The translations under genes were made by a program, and so were the position numbers. Below, piece after piece: positions 11,328 to 20,249 of a stretch of DNA of 64,000 nucleotides. A model generated the notes under the pieces. That model made no database searches. It was not told where the DNA came from and saw only the letters and a program-made list of their open reading frames with translations. Each line of letters begins with the position of its first letter. Positions within the stretch are counted from its first letter, which is position 1. This stretch comes from Falsirhodobacter halotolerans (GTDB lineage: Bacteria > Pseudomonadota > Alphaproteobacteria > Rhodobacterales > Rhodobacteraceae): assembly GCF_022899245.1 (NCBI RefSeq), contig NZ_JALJAZ010000001.1, positions 42,501-106,500 on the forward strand, read 5' to 3'.

Positions 11328-13403
11328 ATGACCGAAGCCACCCTCAGCGCCGATATCGGCGGAACGTTCACAGATGTGGTCCTGGATATGGGCGGCACCT
11401 TGTTCAGCACGAAGGTGCTGACCAATTATGCCGCGCCCGATCAGGCCATCATCGACGGGATGCGCCGGGTGTGCGACCAGGCCGGGATCGCGCCCGGACA
11501 GATTGGCCGTGTCATCCATGGCACCACATTGGCGACGAATGCGCTGATCGAACGGCGCGGCGCCCGCACGGCCTTCGTCACCACACAGGGATTTCGCGAC
11601 ACCGTCGAGATGCGCACCGAAAGCCGCTTTGAGCAATATGACCTGAACCTTGTCCTGCCGACCCCTCTGATCGCCCGCAACCACCGCTTTACGCTGGCCG
11701 AACGCATCGATGCCACGGGCAGGGTTCTTCTGGCGTTGGACGAGGCTGAGGTCGAGGCGCTTGGGCGGGCGATCGGGGCGGGGAATTATGAAAGCGTCGC
11801 GGTCGGGTTGATTCATTCCTATGCCAATCCGGCCCATGAACGCCGTGTGCGCGACATCCTCACCGCGATCTGCCCCGGCGTTTCGGTGTCGATCAGTGCC
11901 GATGTCTCGCCCCTGATGCGCGAATATGAACGGTTCAACACCGTGATCGCAAACGCTTATGTCCGGCCGATGATGGAGCGTTACCTAAATGCCTTACAGC
12001 ATCAGTTGGTCACGGCGGGTGCGGAATGTCCGATCTTTCTGATGCATTCGGGCGGCGGCGTCATCTCGCTTCGCGATGCGGCGGCCTTTCCCGTCCGGCT
12101 GATGGAATCCGGCCCCGCCGGAGGGGCGATGTTTGCCGCATACACGGCGGCCAGCCACGGATGCGCGCGGGTTCTGGCCTTCGACATGGGCGGCACGACC
12201 GCGAAAATCTGCCTGATCCGCGACCATACACCCAAGACTGCCCAAGTCTTCGAGGTGGCCCGAACCTATCGTTTCAAGAAGGGCTCCGGGATGCCGATTT
12301 CGATCCCGGTGATCGACATGGTGGAAATCGGCGCCGGGGGCGGTTCCCTTGCCACCGTCGACGACATGCGCCAGATCCGCGTCGGCCCGGAAAGCGCGGG
12401 GTCGGAGCCCGGACCCGCCTGCTATGGCCGCGGCGGCCTGCGCCCGGCGGTGACGGATGCCGATCTGGTGCTGGGGCGGCTTGATCCCGAAAACTTCGCC
12501 GGCGGCACCATGACGCTTTCGACCGAGGCATCGGCCCGCGCGATCACCGCCGAGGTGGGGGAACGGCTGGACCTCGACGCGACGATGGCCGCCTTCGGAA
12601 TCTCGGACATCGTGGACGAGAACATGGCCAGCGCGGCCCGCGTCCACGCGGTTGAGAACGGCGAAGATCTGGGGGACTACACCATGATCGCGTCGGGGGG
12701 TGCGGCCCCGCTGCATGCGGGCCGTTTGTGCGAAAAACTCGGCATCCAACGATTGATCGTGCCGCCCTCGGCGGGGGTCGGATCGGCGGTGGGCTTCCTG
12801 CGCGCCCCCTTCGCCTTCGAAAGCACCCGCAGCCTGTTCATGCGGCTGGACGCGTTCGACACGCAGATCGTGCGCGATCTTCTTGCCAGCCTTGCGGCAG
12901 ACGCCACGTCGTTCGTGCGCAGCTGCGACACGACCTTGCCCATCGCGTGTGAAACCCGCGTCTTCATGCGGTATGCCGGGCAGGGATGGGAAATTCCCGT
13001 CAGCCTCGATCAGGCCGATATCGCGACGATCGACGCGGCCACCTTGCAACGCCTGTTCGAGACGGAATACGCCAAGCTGTTCTCGCGCATAATCGAAGGA
13101 ATGCCGATCGAAATCACCGTCTGGGCGGTGAACGCCACGACCCCGCGCGTGCGCCCCGAACCCGTCGATCCGCTGGGGACGGTGGTTCAGGCCAGGCCCC
13201 AATCCCACCGCCCGGTGTTCGACGCGGGGCTGGAGCGTTTCGTCGATGCGGCGGTCATCGCCCGCGCGACCTTCTTGCCCGGGCAACAGATCGCGGGGCC
13301 CTGCGTCATCCACGAAAATGAAACCACCATCATCGTTCCGGCCAGCCGGGTCGCGAATTGCCGGTCCGACGGCGCCATTGAAATCGTCCCGCACGGAGCC
13401 TGA
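11328..13403 (+). CDS. hyuA: Hydantoinase/oxoprolinase, subunit A
   Basis: The ATP-binding subunit of a two-part ATP-dependent amidohydrolase, 691 residues. The N-terminal domain opens with ADIGGTFTDVVL and the central domain has AFDMGGTTAKICLI; both are phosphate-binding loops of the sugar-kinase-like fold. The family opens cyclic amides (hydantoins, 5-oxoproline) or carboxylates ketones with ATP. The start at 11328 follows AAAAGAGAG and places DIGGTFTD at residue 7, as usual. The open frame upstream, which overlaps the molybdoenzyme, is not used. hyuB follows after three bases. Confidence 0.9.
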   Translation: MTEATLSADIGGTFTDVVLDMGGTLFSTKVLTNYAAPDQAIIDGMRRVCDQAGIAPGQIGRVIHGTTLATNALIERRGARTAFVTTQGFRDTVEMRTESRFEQYDLNLVLPTPLIARNHRFTLAERIDATGRVLLALDEAEVEALGRAIGAGNYESVAVGLIHSYANPAHERRVRDILTAICPGVSVSISADVSPLMREYERFNTVIANAYVRPMMERYLNALQHQLVTAGAECPIFLMHSGGGVISLRDAAAFPVRLMESGPAGGAMFAAYTAASHGCARVLAFDMGGTTAKICLIRDHTPKTAQVFEVARTYRFKKGSGMPISIPVIDMVEIGAGGGSLATVDDMRQIRVGPESAGSEPGPACYGRGGLRPAVTDADLVLGRLDPENFAGGTMTLSTEASARAITAEVGERLDLDATMAAFGISDIVDENMASAARVHAVENGEDLGDYTMIASGGAAPLHAGRLCEKLGIQRLIVPPSAGVGSAVGFLRAPFAFESTRSLFMRLDAFDTQIVRDLLASLAADATSFVRSCDTTLPIACETRVFMRYAGQGWEIPVSLDQADIATIDAATLQRLFETEYAKLFSRIIEGMPIEITVWAVNATTPRVRPEPVDPLGTVVQARPQSHRPVFDAGLERFVDAAVIARATFLPGQQIAGPCVIHENETTIIVPASRVANCRSDGAIEIVPHGA

Positions 13404-13406
13404 TCC

Positions 13407-15101
13407 ATGACACAGCTTTCGACCGTCACCCTTCAGGTGTTGTGGAACCGCCTGATCTCCATCGTCGAGGAACAGGCGCAGGCGCTTGTGCGGACGGCCT
13501 TCTCCACCTCGGTCCGTGAGGCGGGCGACCTGTCGGCGGGGGTTTACAACCGCGCGGGTCTGATGCTGGCCCAGGCGGTGACCGGCACCCCCGGCCATGT
13601 GAACGCCATGGCCGATGCCGTCGCGCATTTTATCGACGCGATCGGCGCGGACCGCATTGCGCCGGGTGATATCTACATCACCAACGATCCATGGAAGGGG
13701 ACCGGTCATCTTCACGACATCACCGTTGTCACGCCGGTTTTCCATGACGAGGCGCATATCGGCTTTTTCGCCTGCACGGCGCATGTCGTCGATATCGGGG
13801 GCCGGGTCTTCGGTGCGGATGCGAACTCCGTCTATGAGGAAGGACTGTATATCCCGATCACCCGCTTTGCGGATGCGGGGCGCATCAACGACACGTTGCT
13901 GCAGATTGTGCGCGCGAACGTCCGAGAACCCGATCAGGTCGTGGGCGACATCTATGCGCTGGCTACATGCAACGATGTGGGTGTGACGCGTCTACGCGAC
14001 ACCTTGCAGGAATTCCGCCTGTCGGATCTGGACGAGATCGCCGAGTTCATCTTCGGCAACTCTCGCAGTGCCACGTTGGAGAGGATCGCGGCCCTGACAC
14101 CCGGAAGCGCCGCGGGGGAGATGCGGATCGACGGCTTCGCGCAGCCCATCGATCTGGTCTGCCGTCTGCACATCCTGAGCGACCGGATAAAGGTCGATTT
14201 CGCCGGCACCTCGGGGGTGGATGCCAAAGGCATCAACGTGCCGCTCGTCTATACCAAGGCCTATGCCTGCTATGCGCTCAAATGCGCCGTCGCGCCCGAG
14301 ATACCGAACAACGCCGCATCCCTGGCCCCGTTCGAGATCACCGCCCCCGAGCATAGCATCGTCAACGCATCCTTTCCGGCGCCGGTGGCCTTGCGCCATG
14401 TCATAGGGCACATGATCCCCGACACCGTTTACAACGCGCTGGACAAGCTGTTGCCGCAGGTTGTCCCCGCCGAAGGGGCCAGCGCCCTTTGCAACTTTCA
14501 GCTCAGCCTTCGCCCCGCAAGCGAGGCGGCCCGGCAGAACGGGGCGCGCCGGGCGGAGATACTGATGTTCAATTCGGGCGGCGCTGGGGCCCGACCGACG
14601 CTGGATGGGATGAGCACCACCTCTTTCCCCTCGGGGGTGATGACGATGCCCGTGGAAGCGACCGAGCAGAGCGGGCCGGTGGTGATCTGGCGCAAGGAAC
14701 TGCGGCCCGATTCCGGGGGTGCCGGAACTTATCGTGGGGGGCTGGGACAGGTGATCGAGCTCAGTGCCGCGGCCGGGCATGTCTTCGACATCTCCCTGAT
14801 GCTGGACCGGGTAAAACATCCCGCGCGCGGACGGGCCGGGGGCGGCGATGGAGCGTCGACCTGTGTGACGCTGGCCGACGGCACGGTCCTGCAAGGCAAG
14901 GGGCGGCAGTTCGTGGGTGCCGGACAGAAGCTGAAAATGGAGCTTCCGGGCGGTGCCGGATACGGCCCGGTTGCAGAACGGGCGGCGCAGGCCGTGCAAC
15001 AGGATCTAAGGCTCGGCTATATTTCAGAGGCGGCCGCTCGCGACAATTACGGCCTTGCCGAGGACCAAATCCGCTGGGCACAGGATACGGAAGAGTCGTG
15101 A
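13407..15101 (+). CDS. hyuB: Hydantoinase/oxoprolinase, subunit B
   Basis: The partner of HyuA, 564 residues, the normal length for the family. Recognisable blocks include RTAFSTSVREAGDLSAGVYN at the N-terminus, GDIYITNDPWKGTGHLHDIT with its conserved aspartate and histidines, and the glycine-rich DSGGAGTYRGGLGQV and LPGGAGYGP near the C-terminus. A ribosome site ACGGAG precedes the ATG. Together with HyuA it should form a cytoplasmic ATP-dependent amidohydrolase or carboxylase. It is the last gene of the operon and is followed by a convergent gene. Confidence 0.92.
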   Translation: MTQLSTVTLQVLWNRLISIVEEQAQALVRTAFSTSVREAGDLSAGVYNRAGLMLAQAVTGTPGHVNAMADAVAHFIDAIGADRIAPGDIYITNDPWKGTGHLHDITVVTPVFHDEAHIGFFACTAHVVDIGGRVFGADANSVYEEGLYIPITRFADAGRINDTLLQIVRANVREPDQVVGDIYALATCNDVGVTRLRDTLQEFRLSDLDEIAEFIFGNSRSATLERIAALTPGSAAGEMRIDGFAQPIDLVCRLHILSDRIKVDFAGTSGVDAKGINVPLVYTKAYACYALKCAVAPEIPNNAASLAPFEITAPEHSIVNASFPAPVALRHVIGHMIPDTVYNALDKLLPQVVPAEGASALCNFQLSLRPASEAARQNGARRAEILMFNSGGAGARPTLDGMSTTSFPSGVMTMPVEATEQSGPVVIWRKELRPDSGGAGTYRGGLGQVIELSAAAGHVFDISLMLDRVKHPARGRAGGGDGASTCVTLADGTVLQGKGRQFVGAGQKLKMELPGGAGYGPVAERAAQAVQQDLRLGYISEAAARDNYGLAEDQIRWAQDTEES

Positions 15102-15231
15102 TTTGTCGCCGATAAGGGCCGGTCGCCGTGAGAGTGAGGGCTGACAGGAAGACCGCGGGACGGGGTCCGCGACGTGTCGCTGCGGGCCTTCATGTGGACA
15201 TGATCCCGGTGCGACTTGGCGGGACGCGAGG

Positions 15232-15705
15232 TCATTCCGGCCCGATCGCGTCGAAGGCCCCAACGGAAATTCCCGTCAGCAGCCACCGGCTTCCCTCCTG
15301 GGCAAAGGTCAGGTCGAAGCTGACATGGTCGGGCTGCAACGGGAAATAACCTGTCAGCCGCATCTGGTCCTGCCCCTCGGTCAGTTGGGCGTTCAGGATC
15401 ACGGGATCGGTGACAAGGACACGCGTCAGGTCCAGACGTTCGGCCCGCAGCTGAACGAACAGGCCTGCAAGTCGCGTCGGGTCGTTCGCCGCCGCGAAAT
15501 CCGCCGCCGCATAATCGCGCACGACGGTGTAATTGCCCGTCCAGTTGCCGTGGTTCACCGCCGCCAGCACGTCGCGGATCAGCGCCGTCGCGAAGCTGCG
15601 TTCGACCATCTTCTCTTGCGCGGTGACGGAAATCGGCGAAAAGGCAAGGGCGGCAGCAAGGGCCGCCGCGTGCAGCGGCCCTTTCCGACAGGTCTTACCA
15701 CGCAT
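15232..15705 (-). CDS. Small secreted protein, adhesin partner
   Basis: A 157-residue protein of unrecognised family. It has a signal peptide (basic start, hydrophobic AAALAAALAFSPISV, cleavage near TAQ-EK) and a mature part with no membrane segment and no cysteine. Its ATG lies inside the 3' end of the adhesin gene, overlapping it by 11 bases, so the two are translationally coupled. In other proteobacteria, trimeric autotransporters are sometimes followed by a small periplasmic or lipoprotein partner that helps assembly (SadB and TpgA are examples). A similar role is plausible here, but there is no sequence match to those proteins that I can see. Confidence 0.7.
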   Translation of the reverse strand: MRGKTCRKGPLHAAALAAALAFSPISVTAQEKMVERSFATALIRDVLAAVNHGNWTGNYTVVRDYAAADFAAANDPTRLAGLFVQLRAERLDLTRVLVTDPVILNAQLTEGQDQMRLTGYFPLQPDHVSFDLTFAQEGSRWLLTGISVGAFDAIGPE

Positions 15706-17425
15706 ATGTCATCCCGATGCGCCCGCCCACCTGGTTACGATCCGTACCATAGCTGATGCCCGCGTCGAATTGCACGTTTTCATTCGTGCGGAAGCCCATG
15801 GATACGGCGACCGCCGACGACCCTTCGAAATGCCCAAGGGCCGACGACACCGCGAAGGTGGCATCGGCGGGCACATAGGGCGCGTCCATCGCCATCGCCA
15901 TCGCGATCCCTTCTTTGTTGTTCTGGATTTCGCGCGCGTTGCGATCCACCTGATTGCTTAGCGAGGACATGCGCGACCCGATGGAGCGGTCGACCGCGAG
16001 ATTGCCGCTGGCATCAGAGGTGACGTAACCCACCTCGCCCGACTGGGCGTCGCGGCTGGCCTGGCTTGCGATGCCCGTCGCGGTATAGGTGTTGCTTGCG
16101 TTGCCCAGAACGAACTGGTTGTCGCGTGTGGCCGTGGCGCCGTTGCCGATCGCGGCGGAGTTCGCACCCGATGCGCTGGCAAGGTTCCCGAAGCTAAGCG
16201 AATTGGCGCCGGACGCGACGGCACCTTCACCGACCGCGGTGGATCGCACACCTGTCGCCTGCGCCAGATGGCCGAAGGCCTGCGCCCGCTCGGCGGTCGC
16301 CATCGACTGCCATCCGATGGCCGTCGCCCCCGCACCCATCGCCACGGATTCCCCACCGATCGCGGTGGTGGAGTTTCCGATCGCCTGCGAGGTATCGCCC
16401 AAGGCCAGCGCATCCGTGCCTGCGGCGATGCTTTCATTTCCGATGGCGGTGGACAGATCGGTTTGCGCATCGGCATTCTCACCGATGGCCAAGGACCGCA
16501 CGCCCTGCGCGGTGGCAAGGTGCCCGAACGCCTGCGCGCGTTCCGCCGTCGCCATGGATTGCCAGCCGATGGCCGTCGTGCCTGCGCCCACCGCCACGGA
16601 TTCCCCGCCTATGGCCGTGGTGGAATTGCCGTTGGCCAAAGACGTGTCGCCGATCGCCAGCGCGTCCGTGCCCGCCGCGATGCTTTCATTGCCGATGGCC
16701 GTGGACAGATCGCTTTGCGCATCGGCATTCTCGCCGATGGCCATGGACCGAATGCCCTGCGCGGTTGCAAGATGCCCGAACGCCTGCGCCCGTTCCCCGA
16801 TGGCGACCGACTGCCAGCCGATGGCCGTCGTCCCCGCGCCGTTGGCTACAGCCTCGCCGCCAAGCACGGTCGAGGAATTGCCGACCGACGACGCGCCTGC
16901 CCCGATGGCAATGGAATCTTCGCCCGACGCGGAGGCGCCCGCATCCTGACCGCCCGCATTGTTGCCGCCGACCGCGATGGCGCCATAGCCCGACGCGACG
17001 GCATCCTCCCCCGCCGCGATGGATTGATCGCCCGACGCGGTCGTCTGATGGCCAAGGGCCGTGCCGAAGGCGCCCGTCGCCTCGGCCTGCCAGCCGATGG
17101 CGGTGTTGCCCGGGGCGGTTGCGACGCTTTCGCCACCCACGGCGGTGGTGGAGTTTCCGTTGGCCACAGCCGTGTCTCCCACGGCCAGGGCATCGACCCC
17201 GTTCGCGGTGGCGTTGCTGCCGATCGCAGTCGCGTTCGCCGATTGCGCCGACGCCCCGACGCCGCATTCCAGCGCCGTGCCGTCCAATCCGACGGGTGTG
17301 TTGCACGAGGGGGTGTCGTCGGCAAATGCGAAGCTCGCGCTGCCAAGAATCGTGGCAAGCGTCAGCGCCGGACGGAGAAAGAAAATATTCCGGGCCGCAG
17401 GCTTTGTGTCAGGCAGGTCGGTCAT
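15695..17425 (-). CDS. Trimeric autotransporter adhesin, YadA family
   Basis: A 576-residue surface adhesin. A signal peptide ends near ASFAFA-DD. A long stretch of YadA-head-like repeats follows, built on 14-residue turns of the type (S/T)xAIGxxxxAxGxx. A larger unit of 84 residues is repeated almost three times (segments beginning GNSTTAIGGES). A short coiled-coil neck (SSLSNQVDRNAREIQNNKEG) leads to a C-terminal beta-barrel anchor ending in tyrosine-alanine-tryptophan (YAW), the outer-membrane sorting type. Of three nearby ATGs, the one at 17425 has AAAGGA seven bases upstream. It should form trimers on the cell surface and mediate attachment. Confidence 0.92.
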   Translation of the reverse strand: MTDLPDTKPAARNIFFLRPALTLATILGSASFAFADDTPSCNTPVGLDGTALECGVGASAQSANATAIGSNATANGVDALAVGDTAVANGNSTTAVGGESVATAPGNTAIGWQAEATGAFGTALGHQTTASGDQSIAAGEDAVASGYGAIAVGGNNAGGQDAGASASGEDSIAIGAGASSVGNSSTVLGGEAVANGAGTTAIGWQSVAIGERAQAFGHLATAQGIRSMAIGENADAQSDLSTAIGNESIAAGTDALAIGDTSLANGNSTTAIGGESVAVGAGTTAIGWQSMATAERAQAFGHLATAQGVRSLAIGENADAQTDLSTAIGNESIAAGTDALALGDTSQAIGNSTTAIGGESVAMGAGATAIGWQSMATAERAQAFGHLAQATGVRSTAVGEGAVASGANSLSFGNLASASGANSAAIGNGATATRDNQFVLGNASNTYTATGIASQASRDAQSGEVGYVTSDASGNLAVDRSIGSRMSSLSNQVDRNAREIQNNKEGIAMAMAMDAPYVPADATFAVSSALGHFEGSSAVAVSMGFRTNENVQFDAGISYGTDRNQVGGRIGMTYAW

Positions 17426-17862
17426 GATCATGTCCTTTGTGAAAATCCGGGCCGGACGCCAAGCGCCGACAGTTCCACGACACCCCAGATGCCGTTCCGG
17501 ATGCGCGCGGCAAAAATTTTTGTGATCGGGTTTGGCTGGCGGCTTGCGTGGACGCGACATGCGGGGCCGAGTGACGCGCGGGCGACACGGCTGGAGGACC
17601 TGTCTTACAGATCGGATTAAGCGGGAACGGGCGTTGGCGTCCACCTTCCGCATGTTCCCAAGGCATTCTACCGGGGGTGACGGTATCGTCGGGTTTTGGC
17701 TGGGTGATCGTCGCCTTTGGGGTGTTTGGCGATCATTTGCTCTGTCCGATGAAGGGCACGGCAAACGATCGGGACGCGTGCCGTCCGAGGCCTGCCATGC
17801 GTCGCTTCGGCTTTCGAACCGAACCCTTGGTCAAGACCGGCGGGCAAGTCCCCGCCGCTTCG
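17426..17862. other. Gene-free stretch upstream of the adhesin
   Basis: No credible gene is seen in these 437 bases. They should hold the adhesin promoter on the minus strand. The only strong local signal is a 12-base A/T palindrome, CAAAAATTTTTG, at 17511-17522, 86 bases upstream of the adhesin start. It stands out in G+C-rich surroundings and could be an upstream promoter element or a site for an AT-binding regulator. The right end holds the terminator-like hairpin of the neighbouring binding-protein pseudogene. Confidence 0.5.
17838..17857 (-). terminator. Hairpin after binding-protein remnant
   Basis: A perfect 7-bp stem, CGGCGGG-loop-CCCGCCG, lies five bases past the stop codon of the binding-protein remnant on the minus strand. 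It is followed by a weakly T-rich stretch. It fits a terminator kept from the original gene. Confidence 0.5.
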
Positions 17863-18520
17863 TCACGGCAGGCTGCGGATCGGCTCTACCGGGGCGGGGG
17901 AATAGCCGACCAGTTCCGACGTCAGTCGAGCATAGGTGCCATCTGCGATGATGTCGGCCAGCGCCTTGTTCACGGCGGCGGTCAGATTGGGTTTTCCCAT
18001 CTTGATCGCAAAGCCTTTCTGGACGGTGCTGACAGGCTCTTCCAGCATCACCAGGGGCAGGTTCGAGGTCTTGATGGCATGTCCTGCGGCGACCGCATCC
18101 GTGATGATGGCATCGACATTGCCGTTGGCCAAATCCTGCATGGCGTCGGATTCGGCCTTGTAGGCTTTGACATTGCCACCAAGCTCTTCACCGATCTTGG
18201 TCCAGTTCGACGCGACCAGCCCCCCGACGTTCCGGCCGTTCACATCGGCCGGTACCTTGATGTCGCTGTCGTCGAGCACAACGACACGTCCGCCGGACTC
18301 GAGCCAGCCATCGGCGAATGTCACTTTCTGCTGCCGCTCCGGCGTGATGTCCATGGCCACGCTGATGATGTCGTATTGGTCGGCCTCCAGACCGATCAAC
18401 ACGCTTTCCCATCTTACCAGCACCGGCTCGTATTCCAAGCCAAGCCGCTTGGCGATTTCGCCCATCACGCGGATCTCGAGCCCGTCGAGCTGGCCATACG
18501 GCGCGCGCATCGAAAAGGGC
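17863..18520 (-). pseudogene. Amino-acid-type ABC substrate-binding protein, 5'-truncated
   Basis: About 215 residues of a family 3 extracellular solute-binding protein (glutamine/arginine type). The frame runs from YPPFSMRAPYGQLDGLEIRV through AMDITPERQQKVTFADGW to the stop. The first 40 or so residues of such proteins, including the signal peptide and first strand, are missing. Upstream, the frame meets an in-frame TGA at about 18570, and the residues between do not resemble the family. Without an export signal the product cannot act as a periplasmic receptor, so this is probably a dead gene. No permease or ATPase genes accompany it. Confidence 0.7.
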
Positions 18521-18753
18521 GGGTACCGCCGGTGGGCGCTGGAGGCCAGAGACCGGGGTGGCGATCACGTCCTGCGCGATTATCTCGTTCAACCGTCCCT
18601 TTTCGGCGCTGCAGAGCCATGAGATCAAGTTTCCCTCGGACGCCGGTTTTTGCGAAGCGTCCGGGCGCGAATAACGAGTCAACTGCGTCCGGATATTATC
18701 AGAAGCCAGTCACCCGAGCGGAAGTTCAGTCCAAAGCGCTTGCCTCGATCCTG

Positions 18754-19407
18754 CTAGATTGACGATCGTGTTATTGCCGATGCCCCAATCGCTGCGATGT
18801 AGGCGTTGCACATCACCAGCAATTGCGACCGAATGGCCTCTGTTTCGGCCTCCGTTAAATTACGCTCAAACACATAGCGCACAGTGCCGAAGATGGTGGC
18901 AAGTAGCGTTAGCGTGACAGTCGGCAGGTCAGGAAACGTGGAGCACGGGGTGGTTGCCAGCATCGCGGTGCTTGCCGCGTCCGTTCGCCGCATGAACGAA
19001 GCAATCAGCGCCTCGTTGTCGAGTTCCGCAATCGAGCGATAGAGCGCACGGGTTTCCTCCGGGCGCGCCATCTTGGCATCCCAGTAGGTCGTCACCAGCG
19101 CCTTGATCATGGTATCAATGGACGCGCCATGATGCGCCTTGCATGCGCGCTCGACCTTCTCCGCAATGTCGTCGAGGTAGCGACCGTTGATCGCGTAGAA
19201 CAACGCCTGCTTGTTTGGGTAATACTGATACAGGGTGCCCACGGACACTCCAGCGCGCTCTGCGACCCGGGTGGTGGTGAGACGATAGGGACCGTCGAGC
19301 AATAAAACCTGAATGGTCGCTTCGAATATGGCGTCCAACGTAGCGGACGCACGCCTCTGACGCGGGGTTTTCCGGGCACTTAGATGAGTTGGCGAAGCGT
19401 CTGCCAT
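18754..19407 (-). CDS. TetR/AcrR-family repressor
   Basis: A 217-residue TetR-type regulator. The N-terminal helix-turn-helix is clear (TTTRVAERAGVSVGTLYQYY, then PNKQALFYA), and the variable C-terminal domain presumably binds a ligand. The ATG at 19407 is preferred over one four codons upstream because it leaves the operator-like palindrome outside the gene. It is divergent from the SDR gene starting at 19480, with 72 bases between. In such pairs the TetR protein normally represses both genes. Codon use and base composition are less G+C-rich than in the surrounding genes, suggesting transfer. Confidence 0.9.
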   Translation of the reverse strand: MADASPTHLSARKTPRQRRASATLDAIFEATIQVLLLDGPYRLTTTRVAERAGVSVGTLYQYYPNKQALFYAINGRYLDDIAEKVERACKAHHGASIDTMIKALVTTYWDAKMARPEETRALYRSIAELDNEALIASFMRRTDAASTAMLATTPCSTFPDLPTVTLTLLATIFGTVRYVFERNLTEAETEAIRSQLLVMCNAYIAAIGASAITRSSI

Positions 19408-19422
19408 AAGCGAATCCACAAA

Positions 19423-19438
19423 ATGAAGTATCCTTCAT
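19423..19438. promoter_or_regulatory. Candidate TetR operator
   Basis: A perfect inverted repeat, ATGAAG-TATC-CTTCAT, lies between the divergent TetR and SDR genes, 15 bases from the TetR start. A -10-like TATACT (19438-19443) for the SDR gene abuts it. Repressor bound here would block transcription both ways. Confidence 0.65.
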
Positions 19439-19479
19439 ATACTGGATCTGTCGATTTTGAAGTCAAAGAGAGCCGCATT

Positions 19480-20211
19480 ATGGTGGGTGAAAAACGTATC
19501 GCATTTGTCACGGGTGCAAATAGGGGGATCGGTCTCGAAATCGCCCAACAACTCGGGCAAGCTGGTGTCTGCGTCATCATCGGCGCGCGCGATTCCCGAC
19601 GCGCCAAGGTGGCAGCCGCTAAGTTGTGTGCCGCCGGTTTCGATGCGAAATCGGTGGTGCTCGACCTAACTGACCCAGCCGGGATCGCAGCGGCGGCCGA
19701 GATGATTCGAGTGGAGTACGGCCGGCTCGACATCCTTATCAACAATGCGGGTATCGTCGATGCACATGACGGGCCACCGACCACGGGGACCGCAGACGCG
19801 GCGCGGCGAATTATAGAGACCAACTTCATCGGGACGTTGGTCGTGACGCAAGCCATGCTGCCGCTGTTGAGGCAAGCACCGGCGGCGCGCATCGTCAACG
19901 TGTCGAGTTCCCTGGGCTCACTGACCCTAAACGGCGATCCCACCTCAAAATTCTATAATGCCCGGCTGATCGGGTACAACGCGTCCAAAGCGGCATTGAA
20001 CATGCTTACCGTACAACTTGCCGAAGAGTTGCGTGGGACGCGGATCATCGTGAATTCGGTCAGCCCCGGCTACGTGAAGACGGACCTGAACGACCACAAG
20101 GGCGTCTTGTCCGTAGGGGAGGGGGCGAAAATTCCCGTTAAATACGCACTGCTCGGAGACGATCCTGTTTCTGGCCGTTTTGTGGAAGGAGATGAAGCAG
20201 TCCCCTGGTAA
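19480..20211 (+). CDS. Short-chain dehydrogenase/reductase
   Basis: A 243-residue NAD(P)-dependent oxidoreductase of the classical SDR family. The cofactor motif TGANRGIG is near residue 11, NNAG near residue 88, the catalytic serine in VNVSSSLG, and the YNASK active-site tyrosine and lysine follow. The insertion between the serine and the tyrosine (NGDPTSKFYNARLIG) is of the carbonyl-reductase-like type. The start at 19480 follows AAAGAGAG. It is controlled by the divergent TetR gene. The substrate is unknown; pairs like this often handle reactive carbonyls or xenobiotics. It is G+C-poorer than its neighbours. Confidence 0.9.
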   Translation: MVGEKRIAFVTGANRGIGLEIAQQLGQAGVCVIIGARDSRRAKVAAAKLCAAGFDAKSVVLDLTDPAGIAAAAEMIRVEYGRLDILINNAGIVDAHDGPPTTGTADAARRIIETNFIGTLVVTQAMLPLLRQAPAARIVNVSSSLGSLTLNGDPTSKFYNARLIGYNASKAALNMLTVQLAEELRGTRIIVNSVSPGYVKTDLNDHKGVLSVGEGAKIPVKYALLGDDPVSGRFVEGDEAVPW

Positions 20212-20249
20212 AGCCACAACGGCCTTAACGGCTGTCCAGTCTCGCAACG

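Noticed and set aside
11994-13784. A 596-codon minus-strand frame opposite hyuA and hyuB
   Set aside because: Composition is rich in Arg, Gly and His with no domain pattern; the plus-strand genes are certain.
15958-17306. Repeated DNA that could be taken for a CRISPR array
   Set aside because: The repeats are in frame, 252 bases long and encode adhesin head units; there are no short repeats with unique spacers.
16089-17620. Plus-strand frames of 286 and 450 codons opposite the adhesin
   Set aside because: They mirror the repeat structure of the adhesin and have no independent start signals.
18188-18682. A 164-codon minus-strand frame overlapping the binding-protein remnant
   Set aside because: It does not restore the missing signal peptide in the right frame and becomes an arginine-rich shadow within the binding-protein sequence.
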